Shown: positions 11,765 to 23,777 of the stretch, in pieces
Position numbering within the stretch: the stretch's first letter is position 1
Layout of the letters: each line of letters opens with the position of its first letter
Assembly: GCF_005508865.1 (NCBI RefSeq)
Contig: NZ_SCOM01000001.1
Location: 310,001-374,000 of the forward strand
Direction of reading: 5' to 3'
Length of the DNA stretch: 64,000 nt
Source of the DNA: Pseudomonas sp. F(2018)
GTDB lineage: Bacteria > Pseudomonadota > Gammaproteobacteria > Pseudomonadales > Pseudomonadaceae
Notes under the pieces: generated by a model
Database searches by the model: none
What the model was told of the DNA's origin: nothing
What the model saw: the letters and a program-made list of their open reading frames with translations, nothing else
Made by a program: the position numbers and the translations under genes

Positions 11765-12142
11765 ATGGCAAAAGTGTATAGCCGTACCCAGCGTATCGGC
11801 GATCAGATCCAGCGCGAGCTGGCGCAGATGATTCCGCGCGAGGTCAAGGACCCGCGCCTGGGCTTCGTCACCATCACCGCCGTCGACGTCAGTCGCGACG
11901 TCGGCCACGCCAAGGTGTTCATCACCGTGATGGGCGAGAACGATGCGGAGAAGATCAAGCAGAACGTGCGTGTGCTCAACGATGCCGCCGGCTACCTGCG
12001 CATGCTGCTGGGCAAGGCGATGAAGCTGCGCAGCGTGCCGCAGCTGCATTTCCACTACGACGAGAGCATCTCCCGTGGTACGCACCTGTCGGCGCTGATC
12101 GATCGTGCGGTGTCCGAAGACAGCAAGCATCAGGACGACTGA
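11765..12142 (+). CDS. rbfA: 30S ribosome-binding factor RbfA
   Basis: A 125-residue KH-like protein that helps mature the 5' end of 16S rRNA. Family strings are [47 protein letters not shown] and the C-terminal [22 protein letters not shown] ribosome binding site precedes the ATG. Its stop is two bases before the GTG start of truB. Confidence 0.96.
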   Translation: MAKVYSRTQRIGDQIQRELAQMIPREVKDPRLGFVTITAVDVSRDVGHAKVFITVMGENDAEKIKQNVRVLNDAAGYLRMLLGKAMKLRSVPQLHFHYDESISRGTHLSALIDRAVSEDSKHQDD

Positions 12143-12144
12143 GC

Positions 12145-13065
12145 GTGGCCCAGGTAAAACGTATCCGCCGCAATGTCAGTGGCATCCTGATTCTCGACAA
12201 GCCGCATGGCATGAGCTCCAACCAGGCCCTGCAGAAGGTGCGCTGGTTGCTCAATGCCGAGAAGGCCGGTCACACCGGTAGCCTCGATCCACTGGCCACC
12301 GGCGTGCTGCCGCTGTGCTTCGGCGAAGCCACCAAGTTCTCCCAGTATCTGCTGGATGCCGACAAGGGCTACGAGACCCTGGCTCAGCTCGGCGTGACCA
12401 CCACCACCGGCGATGCCGAGGGGGATGTGCTCGAGCGCCGCGAGGTGACCGTCGGTCGGGATGACGTGGAGGCGCAGCTGCCGCGTTTCCGTGGTGAAAT
12501 CAAACAGATACCGCCGATGTACTCCGCCCTGAAGAAGGACGGCCAGCCGCTGTACAAGCTGGCGCGTGCCGGTGAGGTAGTGGAGCGCGAGGCGCGATCT
12601 GTTACTATCGCGCGCTTGGATTTGCTGGCCCTGGATAATGCGCAGTTGCGCCTGTCCGTGGCCTGCAGCAAAGGCACCTATATCCGTACCCTGGTGGAGG
12701 ATCTAGGTCGCGGGCTGGGCTGTGGTGCCCACGTCGCCGAGTTGCGGCGTACCCAGGCCGGGCCGTTCAGCCTGGCGCAGACGGTGACGCTGGAAGAGCT
12801 GGAGCGGGTGCACGCGGAAGGTGGCAACGAGGCGCTGGATCGCTTCCTGCTGCCATCGGACAGCGGCCTGGAGCACTGGCCCCTGCTGCAGTTCAGCGAG
12901 CACAGCGCCTATTACTGGCTGCATGGCCAGCCGGTACGCGCTCCGGAAGCGCCGAAGTTCGGCATGGTCCGGGTGCAGGATCACAACGGCCGCTTCATCG
13001 GTATCGGTGAAGTGAGCGAAGACGGGCGCATCGCGCCGAAGCGATTGATCTCTACCGCTACTTGA
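12145..13065 (+). CDS. truB: tRNA pseudouridine-55 synthase
   Basis: A 306-residue enzyme that makes pseudouridine 55 in the T loop of tRNAs. The catalytic Asp48 lies in [45 protein letters not shown] and a C-terminal PUA-type domain follow. The start is a GTG two bases after rbfA, without a strong ribosome binding site, so translation is probably coupled. Confidence 0.96.
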   Translation: MAQVKRIRRNVSGILILDKPHGMSSNQALQKVRWLLNAEKAGHTGSLDPLATGVLPLCFGEATKFSQYLLDADKGYETLAQLGVTTTTGDAEGDVLERREVTVGRDDVEAQLPRFRGEIKQIPPMYSALKKDGQPLYKLARAGEVVEREARSVTIARLDLLALDNAQLRLSVACSKGTYIRTLVEDLGRGLGCGAHVAELRRTQAGPFSLAQTVTLEELERVHAEGGNEALDRFLLPSDSGLEHWPLLQFSEHSAYYWLHGQPVRAPEAPKFGMVRVQDHNGRFIGIGEVSEDGRIAPKRLISTAT

Positions 13066-13239
13066 TAGCGCTAGAGGCTCCGGGCTCCGGCCCAGGGCAA
13101 CTGATTCGGTCGAATGACCGGAACCGCGGGCGGACTCGTTCACTCGCGGCCAAGAGGGTGGCTGTCAACAGGCGCGGTCATTCCTCCATTTAAAACACGG
13201 GAGTCGCTCCCGGCCTGTTCACTCTAGGAGCCCATTACC

Positions 13240-13509
13240 ATGGCACTGAGCGTTGAAGAAAAAGCCCAGATCGTTAACGACTACAAGCAAGCTGAAGGCG
13301 ATACCGGTTCTCCGGAAGTGCAGGTTGCCCTGCTGACCGCCAACATCAACAAGCTGCAGGACCACTTCAAGGCCAACGGCAAAGACCACCACTCGCGTCG
13401 TGGCCTGATCCGCATGGTTAACCAGCGCCGCAAGCTGCTGGACTACCTGAAGGGTAAGGACACCAGTCGTTACAGCGCCCTCATCGGTCGCCTGGGTCTG
13501 CGTCGCTAA
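13240..13509 (+). CDS. rpsO: 30S ribosomal protein S15
   Basis: An 89-residue primary rRNA-binding protein that bridges the 16S central domain. Strings such as [32 protein letters not shown] and [11 protein letters not shown] are diagnostic. The 174-base leader from truB contains short inverted repeats, and E. coli S15 represses its own mRNA through a leader pseudoknot; whether that applies here cannot be told. TAGGAGCCC is the ribosome binding site. Confidence 0.97.
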   Translation: MALSVEEKAQIVNDYKQAEGDTGSPEVQVALLTANINKLQDHFKANGKDHHSRRGLIRMVNQRRKLLDYLKGKDTSRYSALIGRLGLRR

Positions 13510-13526
13510 GACGTACACCTGAAGTG

Positions 13527-13681
13527 AGAAGCTGGAAGCTCGGGGTTGCGGGACGGTTGATACCGGCCAGCGGCTTCGGTCTTCCAGCTTCTGGCTTTCT
13601 ACAGAACGGAATTTGAAACCCGTTCAAAAACCGGCTCCACCGAGCCGAGTTCTGAACAGGTTTCAGGGGCAGCAGGCCCCT
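13527..13681 (+). promoter_or_regulatory. Structured pnp leader (three hairpins)
   Basis: Three inverted repeats fill the rpsO-pnp spacer. A 12-base-pair perfect stem pairs 13527-13538 with 13581-13592. A second pairs GAAACC (13615) and CGGCTC (13632) with GAGCCG (13642) and GGTTTC (13659). A third is GGGGC/GCCCC around 13666-13680. In E. coli the pnp leader is cut by RNase III and then used by PNPase for autoregulation; these stems could serve the same role. Confidence 0.6.
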
Positions 13682-13725
13682 GTTGCAGCAGTTTCCCCCA
13701 AGGCAACAAAGAGAAGGAAAATACC

Positions 13726-15831
13726 GTGACTCCGGTTATTAAAAAGTTCCAGTTCGGTCAGTCGACCGTCACCCTCGAAACCGGGCGCATTGCCCGTCAG
13801 GCCTCCGGTGCCGTTCTGGTCACCGTGGACAACGATGTCAGCGTGCTGTGCACCGTGGTTGGCGCCAAGCAAGCCGACCCGGGCAAGGGCTTCTTCCCGC
13901 TGTCCGTGCACTACCAGGAAAAAACCTACGCCGCCGGCAAGATCCCTGGCGGCTTCTTCAAGCGTGAAGCGCGTCCTTCCGAGAAAGAGACCCTGACCTC
14001 GCGCCTGATCGACCGTCCGATCCGTCCGCTGTTCCCGGAAGGCTTCCTCAACGAAGTGCAGGTCATCTGCACCGTGGTCTCCACCAGCAAGAAGACCGAT
14101 CCGGACATCGCCGCGATGATCGGCACCTCGGCCGCCCTGGCCATCTCCGGCATCCCGTTCGACGGCCCGATCGGCGCCGCACGCGTTGCCTTCCACCCGG
14201 AAACCGGCTACCTGCTGAACCCGACTTACGAGCAGCTCAAGGCCTCCAGCCTGGACATGGTCGTGGCCGGTACCAAAGACGCCGTGCTGATGGTCGAATC
14301 CGAGGCCAAAGAGCTGACCGAAGACCAGATGCTGGGCGCCGTACTGTTCGCCCATGACGAGTTCCAGGCCGTGATCAAGGCCGTTGGCGAACTGGCTGCC
14401 GAAACCGGCAAGCCACGCTGGAACTGGACCGCTCCGGCCGAGAACACCGCTCTGCTCAGCGCCATCAAGGCCGAGTTCGGCGAGGCCATCTCCCAGGCCT
14501 ACACCATCACCATCAAGCAGGACCGCTACAACCGTCTGGACGAGCTGCGCGACCAGGTCGTTGCCAAGTTCTCCGGTGAAGAAGGCCAGCCGTCCTCCGG
14601 CGAAGTCAAAGACGCCTTCGGCCTGATCGAATACCGCACCGTGCGCGAGAACATCGTCAACGGCAAACCGCGTATCGACGGTCGCGACACTCGCACCGTA
14701 CGTGGCCTGAACATCGAAGTCGGCGTGCTCGACAAGACCCACGGCTCGGCCCTGTTCACCCGTGGCGAAACCCAAGCCCTGGTGGTTGCCACCCTCGGCA
14801 CCGCCCGTGACGCGCAGCTGCTCGACACCCTGGAAGGCGAGAAAAAAGATCCTTTCATGCTGCACTACAACTTCCCGCCCTACTCGGTCGGCGAGTGTGG
14901 TCGCATGGGCGCCACCGGCCGCCGCGAAATCGGCCACGGTCGTCTGGCCCGTCGTGGCGTAGCCGCCATGCTGCCGGCTGCCGACGAGTTCCCGTACACC
15001 ATCCGTATCGTCTCGGAAATCACCGAGTCCAACGGTTCGTCCTCGATGGCTTCGGTCTGCGGCGCTTCCCTGGCCCTGATGGACGCCGGCGTGCCGATGA
15101 AGGCGCCGGTGGCCGGTATCGCCATGGGTCTGGTCAAGGAAGGCGACAAGTTTGCCGTACTGACCGACATCCTCGGTGACGAAGACCACCTGGGCGACAT
15201 GGACTTCAAGGTTGCCGGTACCGCCAATGGCGTGACCGCGCTGCAGATGGACATCAAGATCCAGGGCATCACCGAAGAGATCATGGAGATCGCCCTGAAT
15301 CAGGCCCTGGAAGCTCGCCTGAACATCCTCGGCCAGATGAACAAGGTCATCGCCCAGTCGCGCACCGAGCTGTCGGCCAACGCCCCGACCATGATCGCGA
15401 TGAAGATCGACCAGGACAAGATCCGCGACGTCATCGGCAAGGGCGGCGCCACCATCCGTGGTATCTGCGAAGAGACCAAGGCCTCGATCGACATCGAAGA
15501 CGACGGCTCGATCAAGATCTTCGGCGAAACCAAGGAAGCTGCCGAGGCCGCGCGTCAGCGCGTTCTGGGTATCACCGCGGAAGCCGAGATCGGCAAGATC
15601 TATGTCGGCAAGGTCGAGCGCATCGTCGACTTCGGCGCCTTCGTCAACATCCTGCCGGGCAAGGACGGTCTGGTGCACATCTCCATGCTGAGCGACGCTC
15701 GCGTGGAGAAGGTCACCGACGTGCTGAAGGAAGGTCAGGAAGTCGAAGTGCTGGTACTGGACGTCGACAACCGCGGCCGCATCAAGCTGTCCATCAAGGA
15801 CGTTGCCGCTGCCAAGGCTTCGGGCGTTTAA
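13726..15831 (+). CDS. pnp: Polyribonucleotide nucleotidyltransferase
   Basis: A 701-residue 3'-5' phosphorolytic exoribonuclease. It has two RNase PH domains (the second with [12 protein letters not shown] and the [17 protein letters not shown] region), then a KH domain ([14 protein letters not shown]) and an S1 domain ([26 protein letters not shown]). The start is a GTG preceded by GAGAAGGAA. It is the last gene of the rimP-to-pnp series and is followed by a strong terminator. Confidence 0.97.
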   Translation: MTPVIKKFQFGQSTVTLETGRIARQASGAVLVTVDNDVSVLCTVVGAKQADPGKGFFPLSVHYQEKTYAAGKIPGGFFKREARPSEKETLTSRLIDRPIRPLFPEGFLNEVQVICTVVSTSKKTDPDIAAMIGTSAALAISGIPFDGPIGAARVAFHPETGYLLNPTYEQLKASSLDMVVAGTKDAVLMVESEAKELTEDQMLGAVLFAHDEFQAVIKAVGELAAETGKPRWNWTAPAENTALLSAIKAEFGEAISQAYTITIKQDRYNRLDELRDQVVAKFSGEEGQPSSGEVKDAFGLIEYRTVRENIVNGKPRIDGRDTRTVRGLNIEVGVLDKTHGSALFTRGETQALVVATLGTARDAQLLDTLEGEKKDPFMLHYNFPPYSVGECGRMGATGRREIGHGRLARRGVAAMLPAADEFPYTIRIVSEITESNGSSSMASVCGASLALMDAGVPMKAPVAGIAMGLVKEGDKFAVLTDILGDEDHLGDMDFKVAGTANGVTALQMDIKIQGITEEIMEIALNQALEARLNILGQMNKVIAQSRTELSANAPTMIAMKIDQDKIRDVIGKGGATIRGICEETKASIDIEDDGSIKIFGETKEAAEAARQRVLGITAEAEIGKIYVGKVERIVDFGAFVNILPGKDGLVHISMLSDARVEKVTDVLKEGQEVEVLVLDVDNRGRIKLSIKDVAAAKASGV

Positions 15832-15853
15832 GTCCAGGTCAGGCGGTAGAGAG

Positions 15854-15882
15854 GAGGGCCCCATGCGGGCCCTCTTTTTTTT
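15854..15882 (+). terminator. Intrinsic terminator of pnp
   Basis: GAGGGCCC (15854-15861), loop CATGC, GGGCCCTC (15867-15874), then eight or nine T. A textbook strong rho-independent terminator. Confidence 0.93.
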
Positions 15883-15940
15883 GCCCACGATTTGCCCCGA
15901 CAATGGCGCTTTCCGCAGTACCCAACAAGGACGTCTGGCG

Positions 15941-17356
15941 ATGGAAATCACTCACTGCCGCTATCATCCCGCCCAGCCCGCGACCTGGCATTGCTCACCT
16001 TGCCAGCGTGACTATGGCGACTGCTGCGTTCCGCTGAATGCCGACGCACCGGAGCTGGAGCCGCAATGTCCGCTGTGCGGCGGCAAGCTGCGCTTCCTCG
16101 GCGCGGCCAACACCGCGCAACCGTTCTGGCAGCGCATTCCCGCGTTCTTCCGCTATGGCCTGCAGCCCGGCCCGTTGGCCTTTGCCGCCGCGCTATGCCT
16201 GGCCAGCCTGTTCATGCCGGCCTGGAAGCTGCTGTGGCTGGCATTGTTCTGCGTGGCCACCAAGTACCTGCAGAGCGTGATCGAGAGTGCCAGCCAGGGC
16301 ACGCGCGAGGCTCCGTCCCTGCTCAGCGCCTTCGACGGCGAAGGCTTCAGCCTGTTCTGGCGGGTGCTGGTGATCTTCTTCCTGTCCTTCGCCGTGGTCT
16401 GGCTGGCGGCGGACTTCGACAGCGAGGCGCTGTTCTGGACGGCCACCCTGGGCGTACAACTGCTGATCCCGGCCAGCCTGATCCGCTTGGCGCTGGACAA
16501 GACCCTGGGTGCCGCACTGAGCCCCGATCAGGTCGGTTCGGTGATCCAGGCCATGGGCTGGCGCTATCTGATTCTCTGGGTCTTTCTGTTCATCCTCTGG
16601 CAGTCGCCGGACTGGGTCATCTACATGCTGTCCAAGGGCTTGCCCGAGGTGGTGCTGATCCCCGTCGCTGCGCTGCTGTTCGGTTATTTCAGTGTGGTGA
16701 TGTGCGCCATGATGGGCTACGCCGTATTCCAGTATCAGGGCGCCCTGGGATACGTGGCGGTGGATGACCAGGCGCCGAGCGGCTTTCCTGCCGAGGAGTA
16801 CCGTCGTCGCCGCGCCCTCGCCGATGCCGAGGTGCGCTTGAAGGAAGGGCAGAGTGGCCATGCCCTGGAGGTGCTGGCCAAGGCGCTGGACGTGGCGCCC
16901 AATGACCTCAAGCTCAACGAGCGCTTCCATCAGCTGCTGTTCGGTCTCGATGCGCGCGAGCGCTGCCTGCGCCATCTGGCGCATTACCTGCCGTTGGTGG
17001 CACGCCTGAATCCGGCTCAGGCTGCCACGGCGTTGCTGAATGCCCGCCAGCTGAAGCCCGACTATCTGCCGGACGATGCCCAGGTCTGCGAGCGCGTGGC
17101 GGAGGCCCTGCTGCAGCGGCACAAGACTCGCGAAGGGCTGAGCCTGCTGCGCAATCTGCATCAGCGTTTCCCTGACTATCCGCATATTCCACGGGCGTAT
17201 CTGCTGGCCGCCCGCGGTTTTGCCGAGGGGTTGGGGCAGCTGGAGCCGGCGCAGAAGCTGCTGGGCTTCATTCGTGCCCGCTATCCGCAATCCCCCCTGT
17301 TGGGAGAGGTGGCCGGCCTGGAGGCCATCATCGCCCAGTTGGCGGCACGGGCATAA
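15941..17356 (+). CDS. Zinc-finger, multi-pass membrane protein with helical-repeat tail
   Basis: A 471-residue protein I do not recognise by name. The N-terminus is a B-box-like zinc finger: Cys6, His9, His17, Cys18, Cys21, Cys28/29, then Cys43 and Cys46 in CPLCGG. About five to six membrane segments follow between residues 68 and 255. The cytosolic tail (about 285-471) is TPR-like, with repeated 30- to 35-residue helical units such as LADAEVRLKEGQSGHALEVLAKALDVAPND. The start is the ATG at 15941 with AAGGA upstream; the frame reads back into pnp but without domain support. The rhomboid protease 0.9 kb downstream has a similar helical tail, so the two may act together. Confidence 0.8.
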   Translation: MEITHCRYHPAQPATWHCSPCQRDYGDCCVPLNADAPELEPQCPLCGGKLRFLGAANTAQPFWQRIPAFFRYGLQPGPLAFAAALCLASLFMPAWKLLWLALFCVATKYLQSVIESASQGTREAPSLLSAFDGEGFSLFWRVLVIFFLSFAVVWLAADFDSEALFWTATLGVQLLIPASLIRLALDKTLGAALSPDQVGSVIQAMGWRYLILWVFLFILWQSPDWVIYMLSKGLPEVVLIPVAALLFGYFSVVMCAMMGYAVFQYQGALGYVAVDDQAPSGFPAEEYRRRRALADAEVRLKEGQSGHALEVLAKALDVAPNDLKLNERFHQLLFGLDARERCLRHLAHYLPLVARLNPAQAATALLNARQLKPDYLPDDAQVCERVAEALLQRHKTREGLSLLRNLHQRFPDYPHIPRAYLLAARGFAEGLGQLEPAQKLLGFIRARYPQSPLLGEVAGLEAIIAQLAARA

Positions 17357-17473
17357 CGCCAGGTATTGCAATCTGCACGGCTTATTCTCGCGGTTTCGGC
17401 ATTTTGCATGCCCCGTTTGGCTTCTTGTTATTTCAAGTTATTGAAAATTAAGGAATTATTTTCGAAGAAAAAC

Positions 17474-17488
17474 TGGCATAGCGCTTGC
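17474..17488 (+). promoter_or_regulatory. Sigma-54-like promoter before the BON gene
   Basis: TGGCAT at 17474-17479, a five-base spacer and TTGC at 17485-17488 give the GG-N10-GC spacing required by RpoN. Predicted start is near 17500, 60 bases before the BON gene start. The upstream 60 bases are AT-rich compared with the surroundings, as expected for an activator/IHF region. Confidence 0.55.
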
Positions 17489-17559
17489 GATATCTCTCCC
17501 TGCAAGCGCAGCCAGGAGTTGGCTGCGAATACTTCCGAAGCAATCAGGAGTAGATCGCT

Positions 17560-17913
17560 ATGAAACAGCCTTTCAACAAGTGGACCCTTGCCGCTCTTAC
17601 CGCCGCTGTCATCGGCATGCCGCTGAGCAATGCGGCCTTCGCCGACGAGCCTCTGCAACTGGCCGCCAGTGAAACCGTCAACGAGGCGGAAGAAGCGGTT
17701 ACCGATACCTGGATCACCAGCAAGGTGAAAGCCAGCTTCCTGGCTGACGACAGCATCAGCGGCCTGGATATCAAGGTGGAAACCAACGAAGGCGTGGTCT
17801 CGCTGTCCGGTGTGGTGCCGACCGATGCCGAGCGTGATTTGGCGGTGGAGAAAGCCAAGGCGATCAAGGGCGTGACTTCCGTATCCGCCGATGGCCTGAA
17901 ATCTACCGAATAA
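17560..17913 (+). CDS. Exported BON-domain protein (OsmY-like)
   Basis: A 117-residue periplasmic protein. The signal peptide ([22 protein letters not shown]) is cleaved near residue 28, and one BON domain fills about 45-115 ([48 protein letters not shown]). BON proteins such as OsmY bind phospholipids and are induced by osmotic stress. It lies 49 bases ahead of a CsbD gene, the same pair as in PAO1 next to pnp as I recall. A sigma-54-like promoter lies just upstream. Confidence 0.88.
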   Translation: MKQPFNKWTLAALTAAVIGMPLSNAAFADEPLQLAASETVNEAEEAVTDTWITSKVKASFLADDSISGLDIKVETNEGVVSLSGVVPTDAERDLAVEKAKAIKGVTSVSADGLKSTE

Positions 17914-17962
17914 CCCACAGCGCTGCCGGCATGGCCGGCAGTGCCCCATGGGAGGAAACGCC

Positions 17963-18160
17963 ATGAACTCCGATGTGATCAAAGGCAAATGGAAACAGCT
18001 CTCCGGCCGTATTCAGGAGCGCTGGGGCAATTTGACTAATGACGACCTGGATATCGTCGAAGGTCATAGCGAGTATCTGGAAGGCAAGCTGCAGGAGCGT
18101 TACGGCTGGACCAAGGAGCGGGCGCAACAGGAAGTGCGCGACTTCAGCAGCAAGCTGTAG
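17963..18160 (+). CDS. CsbD-like stress protein
   Basis: A 65-residue hydrophilic protein of the CsbD family, with the typical [26 protein letters not shown] and [19 protein letters not shown]. CsbD proteins are general-stress proteins of unknown mechanism. The ATG at 17963 follows a strong GGGAGGAAA site; an upstream in-frame ATG adds five residues. It is cotranscribed with the BON gene and ends at a bidirectional terminator. Confidence 0.9.
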   Translation: MNSDVIKGKWKQLSGRIQERWGNLTNDDLDIVEGHSEYLEGKLQERYGWTKERAQQEVRDFSSKL

Positions 18161-18170
18161 CAGCCGTTTG

Positions 18171-18206
18171 CCATAAAAAAGCCCCGAATTCGGGGCTTTT
18201 TTATGG
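18171..18206. terminator. Perfectly palindromic bidirectional terminator
   Basis: A 36-base perfect palindrome, with GCCCCG-AATT-CGGGGC at its centre, flanked by six A on the left and six T on the right. Either strand gives a GC stem followed by a U run, so it ends both the plus-strand CsbD transcript and the minus-strand rhomboid transcript. Confidence 0.92.
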
Positions 18207-18208
18207 GC

Positions 18209-19663
18209 TCAGCGCGCCAGATTCTGTTGATAGAAACTCAGCTGCTGGGTCTGCTCCGCCTCGGGGAAGGCCTTGCGCAGATACTGAGCCAGTTCGCTTA
18301 CCGCTCGCAGGTCCCGGCGCTGCCCCAGTTGCTTGGCCAGCTGCAAGGTCAGCGGCGGCAATTGCTGGAGGGGTTGCGGCATCTGGCTGAGCCGCCGCCA
18401 TGCAGTCAGACCGTGAGGGCCTTCGCCAATGCGGATCAGCTTCTGCAGCAGGTGCAATTGCACGGTGGGATGTCCCAGCAGCTGGCGGTGCGTTTCGCTG
18501 CTATCACCGGCCATGCGCAGCAGCAGTGGCCTGGCTTCGGGAGTGTCCGGCAGGGCGAACAGCTGCTTGAGTACTTGAGTCAGCAGCGCCTTGTCCTGGC
18601 GCCCACAGGCCACGGCATAGAGCCGCTCGAGCAGCGCGAGGCGGCCGGGATAGCGGGTCAGCAGATCGGGGCCGCGGATAGCGGCCTGGGGCAGGGCGAA
18701 CTGGCCGATAAGCTGATCCAGCGCCGCCAGTTCGCGCTTGAAGGGCGCGTCCGGGTCTTCCTTGAGCAGATAGGCTTCGTCCATCTGCAGGCGGCCGCTG
18801 AGTCGCGCCAGCCACACGGTGAGGAAACCCGCGCCGAGGCCGCCGAGGTGGGCGTAATAGTTGACGTGATCGTCCGCCGCCAGCAGGCCGTAGAGTTCCT
18901 TGCCCATCCAGACCGGCAGTATCCACAGGGCCGGTGCCTTGAAGTAGCCGATCAGCGGGCCCAGCCAGTAGAAGAAGTTGATTCGGCGCAGGCCATACAC
19001 GCCGATGTACATGCCCATCAGCCCCGAGATGGCTCCCGAAGCCCCCACGCCGGTGACCCACACCGGATCCAGCGCCCACCACAGCAGGTGCGAGGCGAGG
19101 CCGCTGAGCAGGTACAGTCCCAGATAGACCCAGCGCCCCAGGGCGATCTCCAGGGCGAAGCCGAAGATGAACAGGAACAGCATGTTGCCCAGCAGGTGGT
19201 CGAAGCTGCCATGCAGGAACATGGCCCCGAACAGCCCCTCGAGGGTGAATTGCGCCGGAATGAAGCCGAAGCGGAATGTGCTGAGCTGGTTGCGCGCCTC
19301 TTCGGCCCTGGCGCGTGCCGCCTGCCAGGCTTGATCGGCGCGGAAGTCGCTGCGCTGGTGCAGTGTGTGCTCGAACTGCAGGTCGTGCAGTATCCACCCG
19401 GCCAGCTCCTGGCGGCGCATATGGTCGATATATTCACGCTGCTCATCGTCCAGCTTTTCCCGCTGGGCGATGTCCTCGAGGAACAGTGCGCGCTCGCGGC
19501 CCAGCAGGCCGCCGTCGAGATAGCTCTGCACCGCCACCTCGCGGCGAGCTTCGTCACTGCCCTGGTAGGCGAAGTAGATCAGGGTGTTGAGCAGAATCAG
19601 CAGCAGCGTGATGACTGGCGGGCGCTTCCAGTCCAGCGGGTGCTCGGCGGGGATGATCAGCAT
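18209..19663 (-). CDS. Rhomboid intramembrane serine protease with long C-terminal domain
   Basis: A 484-residue protein. A first membrane helix (about 16-34) is followed by a charged segment, then the rhomboid core at about 140-290. That core has the HGSFDHLLGN motif (His151, His156, Asn160), catalytic Ser209 in GVGASG and catalytic His272 in YYAHLGGLGAGF. These are the Ser/His dyad of active rhomboids, which cleave transmembrane substrates inside the inner membrane. The 190-residue cytosolic tail is alpha-helical and TPR-like, unusual next to the roughly 280-residue GlpG type. The substrate is unknown; the zinc-finger/membrane protein at 15941 is a candidate partner. Confidence 0.9.
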   Translation of the reverse strand: MLIIPAEHPLDWKRPPVITLLLILLNTLIYFAYQGSDEARREVAVQSYLDGGLLGRERALFLEDIAQREKLDDEQREYIDHMRRQELAGWILHDLQFEHTLHQRSDFRADQAWQAARARAEEARNQLSTFRFGFIPAQFTLEGLFGAMFLHGSFDHLLGNMLFLFIFGFALEIALGRWVYLGLYLLSGLASHLLWWALDPVWVTGVGASGAISGLMGMYIGVYGLRRINFFYWLGPLIGYFKAPALWILPVWMGKELYGLLAADDHVNYYAHLGGLGAGFLTVWLARLSGRLQMDEAYLLKEDPDAPFKRELAALDQLIGQFALPQAAIRGPDLLTRYPGRLALLERLYAVACGRQDKALLTQVLKQLFALPDTPEARPLLLRMAGDSSETHRQLLGHPTVQLHLLQKLIRIGEGPHGLTAWRRLSQMPQPLQQLPPLTLQLAKQLGQRRDLRAVSELAQYLRKAFPEAEQTQQLSFYQQNLAR

Positions 19664-19687
19664 GGATTACGTCCTTGTCGCTGCTAA

Positions 19688-19984
19688 CTAGCCCCCTCGT
19701 TTGCTGTCGATGCGAGTAAGAACCCCGCTCTCGATTAACAGAAAATATTGCATCCCGCCTTCCGGTGTGTAGACCCACTCTTCCTGCGGGACCTCAATGT
19801 TCTGGCGCTCGCTGACTACGTAGCCGACGACGGCTTTGCTGATGGGTTCTCCGCACTTGCTCAGCACTTCGACGCTGCGGTCGCCGGTACTGGCGAGGCC
19901 CTTGGCACAACGTAGCGAGGCCGCATGGCTGTTGGCGCTGAAAGCGATCAGCAGACTGCCAAGCAGTAGAGTTTCCCTTTTCAT
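19688..19984 (-). CDS. Small exported DUF2845 protein, copy 1
   Basis: A 98-residue protein with a signal peptide (LLLGSLLIAFSANSHA) followed by a DUF2845 domain: LRCAKGL, two conserved cysteines (LRC and KCGEP), EEWVYTPEGGMQYFLLIESGVLTRIDSKR. An ATG three codons upstream touches the AAGGA site directly, so I placed the start at 19984, eight bases from it. It is the last of three tandem paralogues on this strand. Function unknown. Confidence 0.85.
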   Translation of the reverse strand: MKRETLLLGSLLIAFSANSHAASLRCAKGLASTGDRSVEVLSKCGEPISKAVVGYVVSERQNIEVPQEEWVYTPEGGMQYFLLIESGVLTRIDSKRGG

Positions 19985-20012
19985 GAAAATCATCCTTGTT
20001 GAGTGGCTATCG

Positions 20013-20315
20013 TCAGTTTTTGCGCTTGCTCTCGATCTTGATCAGGCGGTTGCCTTCCAGACGGAGAAAATAATACATGCCGTTCTTTGGTCCGTAGACC
20101 CATTCCTCGATGGGTACTTCGTTGACGAAGCCATAATAATCAATCACCTCCCGATAGCCGAGAAAGTCTCGGCTGGCAGGCTCTCCGCACTTGGCCTCTA
20201 TCTCACTGGCCAGATCCTGAGTGCTGATCAGCTTGCTGCCGCAGCGCAGGGTCGAGCTGGCTTCTGCTGCGTTGGCCAGCAACAGGCAGAGGGCGAGAGT
20301 AGCGAGTTTGTGCAT
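20013..20315 (-). CDS. Small exported DUF2845 protein, copy 2
   Basis: A 100-residue paralogue of its two neighbours. The signal peptide is HKLATLALCLLLANAAEA; the mature domain begins STLRCGSKLIST, keeps the KCGEP cysteine and ends EEWVYGPKNGMYYFLRLEGNRLIKIESKR. The chosen ATG has AGGAAT upstream; the open frame continues 13 residues further without similarity. It lies 28 bases upstream of copy 1 and 42 bases downstream of copy 3. Confidence 0.85.
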   Translation of the reverse strand: MHKLATLALCLLLANAAEASSTLRCGSKLISTQDLASEIEAKCGEPASRDFLGYREVIDYYGFVNEVPIEEWVYGPKNGMYYFLRLEGNRLIKIESKRKN

Positions 20316-20357
20316 CGATGATTCCTGGCGGCGAACTTCACCTCGGTGGGCCAATTG

Positions 20358-20647
20358 TCAGTCGGCGCGTTTGGTTTCGATACGGGTCAGGCGATTGCCC
20401 TGAAACGTGAGGATATTGAGCATGCCGTTGCTCGGTCCATAGACCCACTCTTCGATGACCAGCTCGCGGTCGCCATAGACGCCGCCGGTGTACCCCACCA
20501 GATCTCGATGGTCCGGCTCGCCGCATTTGCGCTCTACCTCAAAAGCGCGGTCACCCTCGTTAACCAGTTTGCTGCCGCAGCGCAACGTGCCTGCCTCGGC
20601 GAGACCGCAGGCCAGCAGCATGGCAGCAGCTAGCAATTTCCTGTGCA

Positions 20648-20648
<1 letters not shown>
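20358..20648 (-). CDS. Small exported DUF2845 protein, copy 3
   Basis: A 96-residue paralogue: signal peptide RKLLAAAMLLACGLAEA, then GTLRCGSKLVNEGD, the KCGEPDHRDLVGY segment and EEWVYGPSNGMLNILTFQGNRLTRIETKR. Its ATG overlaps the stop of the large DUF748 gene in a TAATG arrangement, so translation of the two is probably coupled. This ties the small proteins to the envelope-spanning DUF748 protein. Confidence 0.85.
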
Positions 20649-23689
<3,041 letters not shown>

Positions 23690-23777
23690 GGTGCGGCACA
23701 TCTTCCAGGCTAAGACGCCAGGAGTATGGCATGGGCCGTCACGCTTTGTGGGCCAGCACTGTGCCCTTGTGACCGAC

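Noticed and set aside
13527..13592. The rpsO-pnp long stem as a REPIN
   Set aside because: Its AGAAGCTGGAAG arms do not match the REP at 44398, and its place in the pnp leader suggests a processing hairpin instead; a genome copy count would settle it.
18171..18206. The perfect palindrome as an attachment site or mobile-element end
   Set aside because: GC stem with flanking A and T runs and convergent genes fit a bidirectional terminator; there is no integrase or target duplication nearby.
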